Source of the DNA: JBAYJT01 sp041664965 | GTDB lineage: Bacteria; Pseudomonadota; Gammaproteobacteria; UBA9339 | Assembly: GCA_041664965.1 (NCBI GenBank) | Contig: JBAYJT010000004.1 | Location: forward strand, 1-57,554 | Direction: 5' to 3' | DNA: 57,554 bases | Part shown: piece by piece, positions 35,315-43,466 of the stretch | Layout: every line of letters starts with the position of its first letter | How positions within the stretch are numbered: position 1 is the first letter of the stretch | Notes under the pieces: model-generated | The model's database searches: none | What the model saw: the letters and a program-made list of their open reading frames with translations, nothing else | Told to the model about the DNA's origin: nothing | Position numbers and translations under genes: made by a program

Positions 35315-36255
35315 GTGAAATTCAACATTCTTTGTAGAGGAATCGCGGCGCTTTTAATAACTGCTGGATCGAGCGTAATTTCTTGATCGCCTTTTTCTAA
35401 AACACTTTCTATTTTTTCCAAAGTATTCATAGCCATCCATTCACAGTGTGCGCAACTTTGACAAGTAGCGCTGATGCCGCCAGTGGGGGCGGGGAGGAAG
35501 GTTTTATCTGGGTTCTGTTGCTTTAGTTTATAGAATATGCCGGTATCTGTGGCTACTATGAAGGTTGTTTGAGGGAATTTTTTTGCTGCAGCTAAAATTT
35601 GCGAAGTAGAACCAACAAAATCGGCAAGAGCAATGACATCAGCTGGTGATTCGGGGTGTACCAAAACGCCAGCATCAGGGTGTATTTTTTTTAGCTGTTT
35701 AATTCCATCAGCTTTGAATTTTTCGTGGACAACACAAGAGCCATGCCATAAAAGCATGTCGGCGCCTGTTTGTTTTTGAATGTAATCTCCAAGATAGCGA
35801 TCTGGTGCCCAGAGAATTTTTTTACCTTGTTCGACTAAATGATTAATGATTTTGAGAGCCGAACTAGAAGTTACTGTCCAATCCGCAAGCGCTTTCACTG
35901 CCGCTGAACTGTTAACATAAACTACGACAGTTCGGTCTGGATGTTTATTGCAAAAAGCTTTAAATTCATCTAGAGGGCAACTTAAATCTAAAGAACAATC
36001 GGCTGCTAAGGTTGGCATTAACACACGTTTTTCTGGGCTTAAAATCTTAGCTGTTTCGCCCATGAAACGTACACCACAAACAACGAGAGTTTTCGCAGGG
36101 TTTTGGGCGCCAAAACGCGCCATTTCTAGAGAATCTCCAACACAGCCACCAGTTGCTTCTGTCAATTCTTGAATGGCGGCATCGGTGTAAAAATGCGTTA
36201 CCAATACAGCGTTTTCTTTTTTAAGAAGTTCTTTGATGTGTTGTATCGTATCCAT
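35296..36255 (-). CDS. nadA: Quinolinate synthase
   Basis: A 319-aa [4Fe-4S] enzyme condensing iminoaspartate with dihydroxyacetone phosphate in NAD synthesis. Triplicated-domain signatures are VLVTHFYTDAAIQELTEATGG, VVCGVRFMGETAKILSP, DCSLDLSCP, VVYVNSSAAVKALADW, WAPDRYLG, LWHGSCVVHEKF, LVHPESP, DTGIFYKL, and the cysteine cluster CQSCAHCEWM. Cluster ligands are therefore present. The start ATG 36255 is preferred to a TTG at 36288, which overlaps the zinc-ribbon gene. nadB and nadC are not beside it. Its end overlaps the end of the fdhD-like gene by 19 bp. Confidence 0.93.
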   Translation of the reverse strand: MDTIQHIKELLKKENAVLVTHFYTDAAIQELTEATGGCVGDSLEMARFGAQNPAKTLVVCGVRFMGETAKILSPEKRVLMPTLAADCSLDLSCPLDEFKAFCNKHPDRTVVVYVNSSAAVKALADWTVTSSSALKIINHLVEQGKKILWAPDRYLGDYIQKQTGADMLLWHGSCVVHEKFKADGIKQLKKIHPDAGVLVHPESPADVIALADFVGSTSQILAAAKKFPQTTFIVATDTGIFYKLKQQNPDKTFLPAPTGGISATCQSCAHCEWMAMNTLEKIESVLEKGDQEITLDPAVIKSAAIPLQRMLNFTQSFSE

Positions 36256-36265
36256 CAAAAGAGTT

Positions 36266-36541
36266 TTAGGAGATATTATGCTCGTCAATGTTAGTTGGTT
36301 TAATGCCCATAACCAATGGGTTGAAGTTCATGATATAACCGCAATTTGGGCAACAAATAGTGATTTGTGGAATGCCGTCAGCGTAATGAATGCGAAAACT
36401 GTCTAGATCTAAATTTATTGTCATGGCGGCGCCTTCTAGGTTCCAAGCTTTTTGGTGTCCGCAGCAAAAACATCTGATTACGCCACACTTTTGGTTGAGC
36501 CAGTTAATGATGGTTTCTTTGGTTTCGTTACTAATCGGCAT
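36266..36541 (-). CDS. Small zinc-ribbon protein, unknown function
   Basis: A 91-aa protein with two cysteine knuckles, RCFCCGHQ near residue 24 and CCPNCGYIMNF near residue 65, the layout of a zinc ribbon. No nucleic-acid or enzyme domain is recognised. It starts at ATG 36541 with TTAGGAGAAATC just upstream; a longer frame to 36616 lacks such a site. It precedes nadA by 10 bp, so the two may share a transcript. Confidence 0.65.
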   Translation of the reverse strand: MPISNETKETIINWLNQKCGVIRCFCCGHQKAWNLEGAAMTINLDLDSFRIHYADGIPQITICCPNCGYIMNFNPLVMGIKPTNIDEHNIS

Positions 36542-36644
36542 TTGATTTCTCCTAATTTTGGTTTGTAACAGCAAGAATATACTGCTTTCTGTAAAGGTTT
36601 TTAGGTTATAAGTCAAGAGCCAAGTAGATATAGGGAAAAATTTG

Positions 36645-36698
36645 GGGAAAACATGTCTACAGGATTTCTTTTAAAATCAATAGGTTGTGTTTTTAAGT
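36645..36698 (+). repeat. Dispersed ACATGTCTAC element, copy 3
   Basis: Between the zinc-ribbon gene and tRNA-Arg, which are divergent. It reads GGGGAAAACATGTCTAC, AGGATTTCTTTTAAAATCAA, then TAGGTTGTGTTTTTAAG. GGAAA and TTTC arms could pair, but there is no transcript end here to terminate. Confidence 0.7.
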
Positions 36699-36787
36699 TG
36701 GGTTTTGATCTTTTTTGGGGGCGTATTGCAGTAGCGCTGGATAATTTGGGCGTTTTTGGTAATATACGCTCCTACGTTGGAAAGGAC

Positions 36788-36864
36788 GTGCCCGTAGCTC
36801 AGTTGGATAGAGCATCGGCCTTCTAAGCCGAGGGTCACAGGTTCAACTCCTGTCGGGCACGCCA
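36788..36864 (+). tRNA. tRNA-Arg (TCT)
   Basis: A 77-nt cloverleaf with acceptor stem GTGCCCG/CGGGCAC, discriminator G and encoded CCA. The anticodon stem TCGGC/GCCGA holds loop CTTCTAA, so the anticodon is TCT. The D arm (TAGCTCAGTTGGATAGAGC) and T loop (GTTCAACTCC) are standard. Confidence 0.97.
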
Positions 36865-36930
36865 TTATTGTTGGAGGTATTGCATTTGCTAGGCCAAATG
36901 TGGTACTTTGCGTGGTTTAATAATAAGACG

Positions 36931-37006
36931 GTGAGCGTAGCTCAGTTGGTAGAGTCCTGGATTGTGATTCCAGTTGTCGTGGGTTCGAGCCCCATCGCTC
37001 ACCCCA
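36931..37006 (+). tRNA. tRNA-His (GTG)
   Basis: A 76-nt cloverleaf with acceptor stem GTGAGCG/CGCTCAC, C at position 73 and encoded CCA. The anticodon loop TTGTGAT in stem CTGGA/TCCAG gives GTG. The base before the stem (36930) is G, the G-1 that pairs with C73 and marks tRNA-His. Confidence 0.97.
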
Positions 37007-37024
37007 TTAATCTGAAAAAATGTA

Positions 37025-37100
<76 letters not shown>

Positions 37101-37110
37101 GTATTGGAAT

Positions 37111-37719
37111 GTGGGTAAATTGATATTGAAATACAATAACGAAAATAATAAACAAGTTATTTTGTTAATAACCTGGGTTTTGTTGTGTGTTATTGGGCGG
37201 TTATTGCCACATGTGCCAAATGTTACACCGCTAATTGGTTTGTGCTTATTTGTTAGTACTCAATTGACACGTCGGTTAGCGATATGCTGCATGTTGGGTG
37301 CGTTAGTGCTTTCAGATGTAGGTTTGGCCTATATGCAACACCATGCAATTTTTAGTTCTTGGTCTTGGTTTACTTATAGCGGATGTTTAATTGTTGTATT
37401 GTTAGGAAGTTATTTGCCCCTGGGTAAGAGCAAGCTAATCACAACGTTGGCCTGTGTTCTGTCAGCTTCTTTTGTTTATTGGCTATGGACTAATTTTGGT
37501 GTTTGGTGCGAAGGAGTGTTGTATCCTTCAAGTTTAGGTGGTTTAGCGGCTGCTTATTATGCTGCGTTACCATTTTTACGTAACGAATTAATCGGTGATT
37601 TACTTTGGTACGGAGTTGTTTTCTACGGATTTTTTCTTTTAGAAAAACCGCTAAGTTTATGCGAGAGTGGCGAAACTGGTAGACGCGCTGGATTTAGGTT
37701 CCAGTGGGGAAACCTGTGA
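37111..37719 (+). CDS. DUF6580 membrane protein reading into tRNA-Leu
   Basis: A hydrophobic protein of the DUF6580 family, some members of which are discussed as vitamin-uptake-like membrane proteins. Conserved parts are RLLPHVPNVTPLIGLCLF, VLSDVGLAY, WTNFGVWCEGVLYPSSLGGLAAAYYAALPFLRNELIGDLLWYG. About five membrane helices are seen. The start is GTG at 37111, only 10 bp after tRNA-Lys. No stop occurs before tRNA-Leu: the frame enters the tRNA at codon 184 and ends at a TGA inside it. The last ~19 residues (CESGETGRRAGFRFQWGNL) are therefore tRNA-encoded. The family assignment is fairly sure; the exact functional end is not. Confidence 0.78.
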   Translation: MGKLILKYNNENNKQVILLITWVLLCVIGRLLPHVPNVTPLIGLCLFVSTQLTRRLAICCMLGALVLSDVGLAYMQHHAIFSSWSWFTYSGCLIVVLLGSYLPLGKSKLITTLACVLSASFVYWLWTNFGVWCEGVLYPSSLGGLAAAYYAALPFLRNELIGDLLWYGVVFYGFFLLEKPLSLCESGETGRRAGFRFQWGNL

Positions 37720-37745
37720 GAGTTCGAGTCTCTCCTCTCGCACCA
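37661..37745 (+). tRNA. tRNA-Leu (TAG)
   Basis: An 85-nt class II cloverleaf: acceptor stem GCGAGAG/CTCTCGC, A73, encoded CCA. The anticodon stem CTGGA/TCCAG with loop TTTAGGT gives anticodon TAG. A variable arm TGGGGAAACCTG follows. It overlaps the end of the DUF6580 frame and lies 26 bp before the trigger factor start, so it is probably cut out of a shared transcript. Confidence 0.96.
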
Positions 37746-37771
37746 ATTTTTATTTTGATATGGGGAAAAAT

Positions 37772-39109
37772 ATGCAAGTCACAGTTGAAAAATTAAGTAA
37801 TATCGAACGACAAATGACCGTTGTAATACCATCGGAGTCTATTAATCAAGCAGCGGAAACACGGCTGAATGAAGTAGCTAAAACGGCTAAGATTGACGGT
37901 TTTCGCGTTGGAAAAGTTCCCAAGGATGTAATAAGGCAAAGATTTTATCCCGCGATTTTGGGCGAAGTGATTGAAAAGACAATTAACACTAATCTGCAAG
38001 AGGCTTTGAAAAAAGAGAATCTTAGCCCGATTGGTCAAATGAACATCACCAGCCTTTCAGAGTTCAAAGGTAGCGAGCCTTTAACTTGTGTAGTAAAGTT
38101 TGAAATTTATCCAGAAATTCCAGATATTAATTTATCCCAAATTGAGATAGAACGTACTGTTGCAGAAGTTGCAGAGCAAGATGTAGACGAAATGATGGAA
38201 ATTGTGCGTAATCAATTCGCAACATGGCACGAGACAAAGGAAGCTGCGCAAAAGAGCGATCGTGTTTTGATTGACAGCGTTGCGACTGTAAATGGCCAGC
38301 CGTTTCCAGAAGGTACAGAAAAAGATCATGAGGTTTTGCTTGGTTCAGAACATTATTATGCTGATTTTGCTAAACCTCTATATGGAGCAACAACCGGTGC
38401 GGTTTTGGATTATCCTGTGACATATCCAGCGGATTATTCCGAAAAAGATTTGGCTAACAAAACTGTCCAATTTCACGTTACAGTGAAAAAAGTGTTACGA
38501 CCAGAATTGCCGCCAGTAGATGATAAATTAGCGGAAAAATTGGGAGTTAAAGAAGGCGGAGTAGAGAGATTGCGCGCTGATATTCGTAAAAATATTCAAC
38601 GCGAAGTGGACACTTCTTTGCGTCGTAAATTTTATGATGTTTTGGTCAAGCAATTGGTTGATAAAAACCCTATTGATCTGCCAAATGTATTCTTGGACGC
38701 GGAGAAACAACGTGTTTTAAAAAGAATGGAAGAGCGTAACAAAGAATACAGCAAGTATTTCGGTGGAAAAGATGCAAAATTTGAACTACCCAAATTATCT
38801 GACGAGGATGTTGATAAGGCCTCTCGCTACAATGTTGCATCAAGTCTGCTTTTAGGAAAACTAGTTGAACAATACAACATTAAGGCAGAAGACAAAGATG
38901 TGCAGCAAAAGATTGCCGATTTGGCTAGTAGCTATGAAGATCCGAGCAAAGCTATTGCTTGGTATAACAAAACTCCAGAAGAACAACGCCATATTAGAGC
39001 AGAAGTTTTAGAAGAAAAAACTATGCAAGTTGTGTTGGACCACATTGTTGTGAAAGAAAAGAAAGTTTCTTATAAGGAAGCAGTGCGCTTGGGGCACGCT
39101 AATCAATAA
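37772..39109 (+). CDS. tig: Trigger factor
   Basis: A 445-aa ribosome-bound chaperone and prolyl isomerase. The ribosome-docking signature GFRVGKVPKDVIRQRF lies at about 44-59. A PPIase domain spans about 155-240. The C-terminal helical arms hold long charged stretches (LRRKFYDVLVKQLVDKNPIDLPNVFL). Length is near E. coli Tig (432 aa). I chose ATG 37772 (MQVTVEKLSNIERQ) with GGGGAAA just upstream; an earlier frame would run into tRNA-Leu. It begins the conserved tig-clpP-clpX-lon series. Confidence 0.95.
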   Translation: MQVTVEKLSNIERQMTVVIPSESINQAAETRLNEVAKTAKIDGFRVGKVPKDVIRQRFYPAILGEVIEKTINTNLQEALKKENLSPIGQMNITSLSEFKGSEPLTCVVKFEIYPEIPDINLSQIEIERTVAEVAEQDVDEMMEIVRNQFATWHETKEAAQKSDRVLIDSVATVNGQPFPEGTEKDHEVLLGSEHYYADFAKPLYGATTGAVLDYPVTYPADYSEKDLANKTVQFHVTVKKVLRPELPPVDDKLAEKLGVKEGGVERLRADIRKNIQREVDTSLRRKFYDVLVKQLVDKNPIDLPNVFLDAEKQRVLKRMEERNKEYSKYFGGKDAKFELPKLSDEDVDKASRYNVASSLLLGKLVEQYNIKAEDKDVQQKIADLASSYEDPSKAIAWYNKTPEEQRHIRAEVLEEKTMQVVLDHIVVKEKKVSYKEAVRLGHANQ

Positions 39110-39120
39110 AGGAGAATATT

Positions 39121-39717
39121 ATGCGTAACCAAAATCTTGTTCCTATGGTGATAGAACAGTCTGGGCGAGGGGAGAGAGCTTATGACATTTATTCACGCCT
39201 ACTCAAGGAAAGAATTATTTTTCTAATTGGTGAAATCGATACAAATATGGCTAACCTGGTCATTGCACAGCTGCTATTTTTGGAATCCGAAGACCCTGAC
39301 AAAGATATTTCTATGTACATAAATTCTCCTGGCGGTATCGTGTCAGCTGGTCTAGCTATTTATGATACTATGCAATTTATTAAACCGCAGGTCAGCACTT
39401 TATGTCTTGGTCAAGCGGCCAGTGCGGCAGCTCTTTTACTAGCATCGGGAGAACATGGTAAGCGCTATTGTTTGCCTAATGCCACAGTTATGATTCATCA
39501 GGTTTTAGGTGGCTATCAAGGGCAGGGGAGCGATATTGAAATTCATGCTAAGGAAACATTGCGTATAGGTCATAAGTTAAACACTATTTTGGCCGAACAT
39601 ACCGGTCAAACTTTACAGAAAATTAAAAAAGATGTAGATCGTGATTTCTTTATGAGTCCAGAAGAGGCGATAAATTATGGAATCATCGACGCTGTTTTGG
39701 AAAAACGCCGTGGTTAG
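39121..39717 (+). CDS. clpP: ATP-dependent Clp protease proteolytic subunit
   Basis: A 198-aa serine protease that forms the 14-subunit chamber of ClpXP. The triad serine is Ser101 in GQAASAAALLLASG, and the His is His126 in NATVMIHQVLGG; the Asp lies in the DVDRDFFMSPEEA region. SPGGIVSAGLAIYDTM is conserved. It starts 11 bp after tig with AAAGGAGA ahead of the ATG. Confidence 0.97.
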   Translation: MRNQNLVPMVIEQSGRGERAYDIYSRLLKERIIFLIGEIDTNMANLVIAQLLFLESEDPDKDISMYINSPGGIVSAGLAIYDTMQFIKPQVSTLCLGQAASAAALLLASGEHGKRYCLPNATVMIHQVLGGYQGQGSDIEIHAKETLRIGHKLNTILAEHTGQTLQKIKKDVDRDFFMSPEEAINYGIIDAVLEKRRG

Positions 39718-39739
39718 AGCGTAAAAATGGATTTATTCT

Positions 39740-39795
39740 AGGAAAACATGTCTACATGATTGCGTTATAAATCAACAACTTATAAACTTAAGTTA
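39740..39795 (+). repeat. Dispersed ACATGTCTAC element, copy 4
   Basis: In the 101-bp clpP-clpX gap. It reads AGGAAAACATGTCTAC, ATGATTGCGTTATAAATCAA, then CAACTTATAAACTTAAG. The tail keeps TATAAATCAACAACTTATAA. The pairing arms seen in other copies are lost here, so a hairpin is not the shared trait. Confidence 0.7.
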
Positions 39796-39818
39796 TAATC
39801 TCACTCTCTAAGTAAACT

Positions 39819-41048
39819 ATGCAAAACGAAAAAAATCTGTACTGTTCTTTTTGTGGTAAAAAAAGACACGAGGTGAAGCGGCTGATAGCTGGTCCGGAAG
39901 TTTTTATTTGTGACGAGTGCGTTAAACTTTGTCATAATATTTTGCAAGAAAATACTCCGTCCCCGCCGCCCCCTCCGCTTATTGTGCCAAAACCAAAAGA
40001 AATCCATGCCAGTTTGGATGAATACGTGATTGGACAAGAGTGGGCAAAAAAAGTTCTGAGTGTTGCTGTATACAATCACTATCAGCGGTTAGTTAAGGGC
40101 GATTCAGTAGATAAAGAAGTTGAGCTGGGTAAAAGTAATATTTTGCTAATAGGCCCCACCGGTAGTGGTAAGACTCTGCTGGCTGAGACTTTGGCGCGCA
40201 TGCTCAATGTGCCATTTGCTATGGCGGACGCAACAACTTTGACTGAGGCTGGTTATGTTGGTGAGGACGTTGAAAATATTATTTTGAAACTTTTACAGAG
40301 TTGTAACTACGATGTAGCTCGTGCAGAGACTGGTATTATTTACATCGATGAAATCGACAAGATTTCGCGTAAGAGTGAAAATCCATCCATTACCCGTGAT
40401 GTTTCTGGAGAAGGTGTCCAGCAAGCCCTGTTGAAAATTATAGAAGGGACGATTGCGAATGTTCCTCCCAAAGGTGGTAGAAAACATCCACAACAAGAAT
40501 ATATTTCGGTTAATACACGTAATATTTTATTTATTTGTGGCGGTGCATTTGCGGATTTGGATAGAGTAATTAAACAACGTACAGAGAAGACTAATATTGG
40601 TTTTGCTGCAACTTTACACAGTAAAGATAGTAAAAAAGCTATTGGTGAAACTTTGCGTCAAGTTGAATCGGAAGATTTAATTAAATTTGGTTTAATCCCA
40701 GAATTTGTAGGACGCTTACCGGTTATTGCAATCCTAGATGAATTAGACGAGAAATCTTTAATACGAGTTTTACGTGAACCGAAAAATTCTTTAGTAAAGC
40801 AATATTGTAAGCTTTTTAATTTAGAAGGAGTTACACTGGAATTTACAGAAGATGCATTGCTAAAGGTAGCTGAGCAAGCGGTAAAGCGTAAATCTGGCGC
40901 GCGTGGACTCCGCTCCATTTTGGAGAGAGTCTTGCTAGATTTAATGTATTCGCTGCCTTCCACACCAGGATTAGAAAAAGTCGTTATCAAGGGTTCTGTG
41001 ATTACTGGAAAATCCAAGCCCCAATTAATTTATACAGCTAAAAAATAG
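39819..41048 (+). CDS. clpX: ATP-dependent Clp protease ATP-binding subunit
   Basis: A 409-aa AAA+ unfoldase feeding ClpP. A four-cysteine zinc finger (Cys9, 12, 31, 34) is at the N-terminus. Walker A is GPTGSGKT at about 112-119, and Walker B is GIIYIDEIDKISRK. The pore loop GYVGEDVE and the ClpP-binding IGF-like loop region (TNIGFAA) are present, and the sensor-2 arginine region is KSGARGLRSILE. Length matches E. coli ClpX (424 aa). A repeat copy lies directly upstream, so clpX may have its own control. Confidence 0.97.
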   Translation: MQNEKNLYCSFCGKKRHEVKRLIAGPEVFICDECVKLCHNILQENTPSPPPPPLIVPKPKEIHASLDEYVIGQEWAKKVLSVAVYNHYQRLVKGDSVDKEVELGKSNILLIGPTGSGKTLLAETLARMLNVPFAMADATTLTEAGYVGEDVENIILKLLQSCNYDVARAETGIIYIDEIDKISRKSENPSITRDVSGEGVQQALLKIIEGTIANVPPKGGRKHPQQEYISVNTRNILFICGGAFADLDRVIKQRTEKTNIGFAATLHSKDSKKAIGETLRQVESEDLIKFGLIPEFVGRLPVIAILDELDEKSLIRVLREPKNSLVKQYCKLFNLEGVTLEFTEDALLKVAEQAVKRKSGARGLRSILERVLLDLMYSLPSTPGLEKVVIKGSVITGKSKPQLIYTAKK

Positions 41049-41060
41049 AAATTATTTTGT

Positions 41061-43466
41061 ATGCAAGAAGAAAACAAAAAAGCACAAGCTAATGTGATGC
41101 CGGTTTTACCGCTTCGAGATGTGGTAATTTATCCTAACATGGTAATCCCGCTTTATGTTGGACGCGAAAAATCGGTGAAAGCTGTTGATGCAGCTGCGAA
41201 AAGTGGGCGACAAGTTCTTTTAGTAACGCAAAAAGATCCTCGCACAGATGATCCTGCTATAAAAGAAATTTATAGTGTTGGCACCATAGCAAACACATTG
41301 CAAGTTTTACGTCTTCCCGATAATACAGTGAAAGTTTTGACAGAGGGAGTGAAGCGAGGCAAAGCTGTGCGTTATTTTGAAGAAGACGGCATTTTATGGG
41401 CGGAAATTGTTGTTATTGCTGAAGGTACTTTGCAGACGCAAGAATTTGATGTTTTAGTGCGAGCCGTCTTTAGCCAATTTGAGATTTACGTGCGCCTAAA
41501 TCCAAAAATTCCTCCAGAAATTGTTGCAGCATTAGCGAATATTGATGACCCTGGTAGATTGGCTGATCATGTTGCAGCGCACATGCCACTGAAAGTTGGA
41601 GAAAAGCAGCAAATTTTAGAAGCGAGCAACATCAAACAGCGTTTGGAGTTGATTTTAGGGTTTTTGCAGTTTGAAATAGAAATGTTGGAAGTCGAAAATC
41701 GTCTTAAAGAACGCGTTAAAAAACAGGTCGATAAAAATCAGCGCGAATTTTATTTGCATGAAAAATTGAAAGCTATCCAAAAGGAGCTTGGTGAACTAGA
41801 TGAACGCGGTCAGGTTTTTGGTGAATTAGAAAAAATAAAAATTCGTATCGAGAAGGTTGGTTTAAGTAAAGAAGCGAAAGATAAAGCTTTAACAGAACTT
41901 AGTAAACTTAAGATGATGCCACCAATGTCGGCAGAGGCAACGGTATCGCGCAGTTACTTGGAGTGGTTACTAGATTTGCCTTGGAAAGAAAAAAGTTCGG
42001 TAAATAAGGACTTAAACAAAGCTAGTAAAATTTTAGAAGAAGATCATTACGGATTAGAAAAAGTAAAAGAGAGAATTATTGAGTATCTAGCTGTTGAGCA
42101 TCGTGCAGAGAAAGTGAAGGGCCCAATTTTATGCTTAGTTGGTCCTCCTGGTGTTGGTAAAACCTCCCTCGGACAATCAATAGCTAGAGCCACAGGACGT
42201 AAATTTTTGCGTGTTGCACTGGGTGGTGTGCGTGACGAAGCAGAAATTCGCGGGCACAGACGAACTTATATTGGCTCGATGCCGGGCAAAATTCTGCAAA
42301 AGATGGCAAAAGGAAAAGTTAGAAATCCTCTATTTATGCTCGATGAAGTGGATAAAATGGCTATGGATTTTCGCGGCGATCCGGCGGCGGCTTTGTTAGA
42401 AGTTTTAGATCCAGAACAAAATAATGCGTTTAATGATCATTACTTGGAAGTCGATTACGATCTTTCGGATGTGATGTTTATTACGACAGCAAATTCTTTG
42501 GATATCCCCCCCCCACTTTTGGATCGTATGGAAGTGATTCGTTTACCTGGTTACACAGAAGAAGAAAAATTACACATAGCTACGCGTTATTTAATTCCTA
42601 AACAAGTCAAAGAAACCGGCCTCAAAAAGACCGAAATTTCTTTCACAGACGAAGCGTTGCGGGCGATGATACGTGATTATACCAGAGAGGCTGGGGTAAG
42701 GAACTTGGAGCGAGCAATTGCTAAAATTTGTCGGAAAGTTTTAAAAGGTGTGGTACTGAAAGAACTGAAGAAGCGAGAGGTAATTGTCCCACGTAATTTG
42801 GAGAAATATTTAGGGGTAAGGATTTATCATTTTAGTAGTTTAGATAAATGCAATAGAGTGGGAGAAGTTACTGGTTTGGCATGGACAGAATCCGGAGGAG
42901 AGCTGCTTTCCATCGAAGTTGCCGTTGTTCCTGGAACCGGTAAGAATGCTTATACTGGGCAGTTAGGTGAAGTTATGCAGGAGTCTATGCAAGCCGCTTT
43001 GACAGTGGTTCGTAGTCGAGTTGCCCAATTAGGTATAAAGGAAAATTTTTATGAAAAAAATGATGTACATGTGCATGCCCCAGAGGGTGCAACGCCCAAA
43101 GATGGACCAAGCGCGGGTATTAGTGTTTGTACGGCGTTAGTGTCAGCATTAACTATGATTCCTGTGCGGGCTGATGTTGCTATGACAGGTGAGATAACCT
43201 TACGAGGTGAGATTTTGCCGATTGGTGGTTTGAAGGAAAAATTATTAGCGGCAACACGCGGCGACATTAAAATTGTTCTTATTCCTGAAGAAAATCGCAA
43301 GGATTTAAAAGAAATACCGAAAGAGGTCTTAAGTAAATTAGATGTGCGTCCAGTACGCTGGATAGATCAAGTGTTAGATATAGCTTTAGAAAGAAAACCG
43401 AAACCTCTACTAGCTAAAGCTATCGATAAAAAAGCGAAAACTAAAGTCCATAAACGTAAAGCATGA
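41061..43466 (+). CDS. lon: ATP-dependent protease La
   Basis: An 801-aa AAA+ serine protease for damaged and regulatory proteins. The N-terminal LAN domain begins MPVLPLRDVVIYPNMVIPLYVGRE. The coiled helical region (REFYLHEKLKAIQKELGE) precedes Walker A, GPPGVGKTS at about 360. The catalytic serine is in PKDGPSAGISVCTALVS (about Ser684), and the lysine in ILPIGGLKEKLLAATRG. The C-terminal tail is unusually lysine-rich (KAIDKKAKTKVHKRKA). It overlaps the pmbA start by 4 bp and follows clpX by 12 bp. Confidence 0.97.
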   Translation: MQEENKKAQANVMPVLPLRDVVIYPNMVIPLYVGREKSVKAVDAAAKSGRQVLLVTQKDPRTDDPAIKEIYSVGTIANTLQVLRLPDNTVKVLTEGVKRGKAVRYFEEDGILWAEIVVIAEGTLQTQEFDVLVRAVFSQFEIYVRLNPKIPPEIVAALANIDDPGRLADHVAAHMPLKVGEKQQILEASNIKQRLELILGFLQFEIEMLEVENRLKERVKKQVDKNQREFYLHEKLKAIQKELGELDERGQVFGELEKIKIRIEKVGLSKEAKDKALTELSKLKMMPPMSAEATVSRSYLEWLLDLPWKEKSSVNKDLNKASKILEEDHYGLEKVKERIIEYLAVEHRAEKVKGPILCLVGPPGVGKTSLGQSIARATGRKFLRVALGGVRDEAEIRGHRRTYIGSMPGKILQKMAKGKVRNPLFMLDEVDKMAMDFRGDPAAALLEVLDPEQNNAFNDHYLEVDYDLSDVMFITTANSLDIPPPLLDRMEVIRLPGYTEEEKLHIATRYLIPKQVKETGLKKTEISFTDEALRAMIRDYTREAGVRNLERAIAKICRKVLKGVVLKELKKREVIVPRNLEKYLGVRIYHFSSLDKCNRVGEVTGLAWTESGGELLSIEVAVVPGTGKNAYTGQLGEVMQESMQAALTVVRSRVAQLGIKENFYEKNDVHVHAPEGATPKDGPSAGISVCTALVSALTMIPVRADVAMTGEITLRGEILPIGGLKEKLLAATRGDIKIVLIPEENRKDLKEIPKEVLSKLDVRPVRWIDQVLDIALERKPKPLLAKAIDKKAKTKVHKRKA

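Noticed and set aside
36278..36406. Plus-strand 42-codon frame with AGGAGA ahead of its ATG
   Set aside because: It is antisense to the zinc-ribbon gene, and its product shows no features. The AGGAG may be chance.
36677..36865. Minus-strand 62-codon frame beginning MACPTGVEPVT
   Set aside because: It is the antisense of tRNA-Arg; this is a well-known false gene pattern opposite tRNAs.
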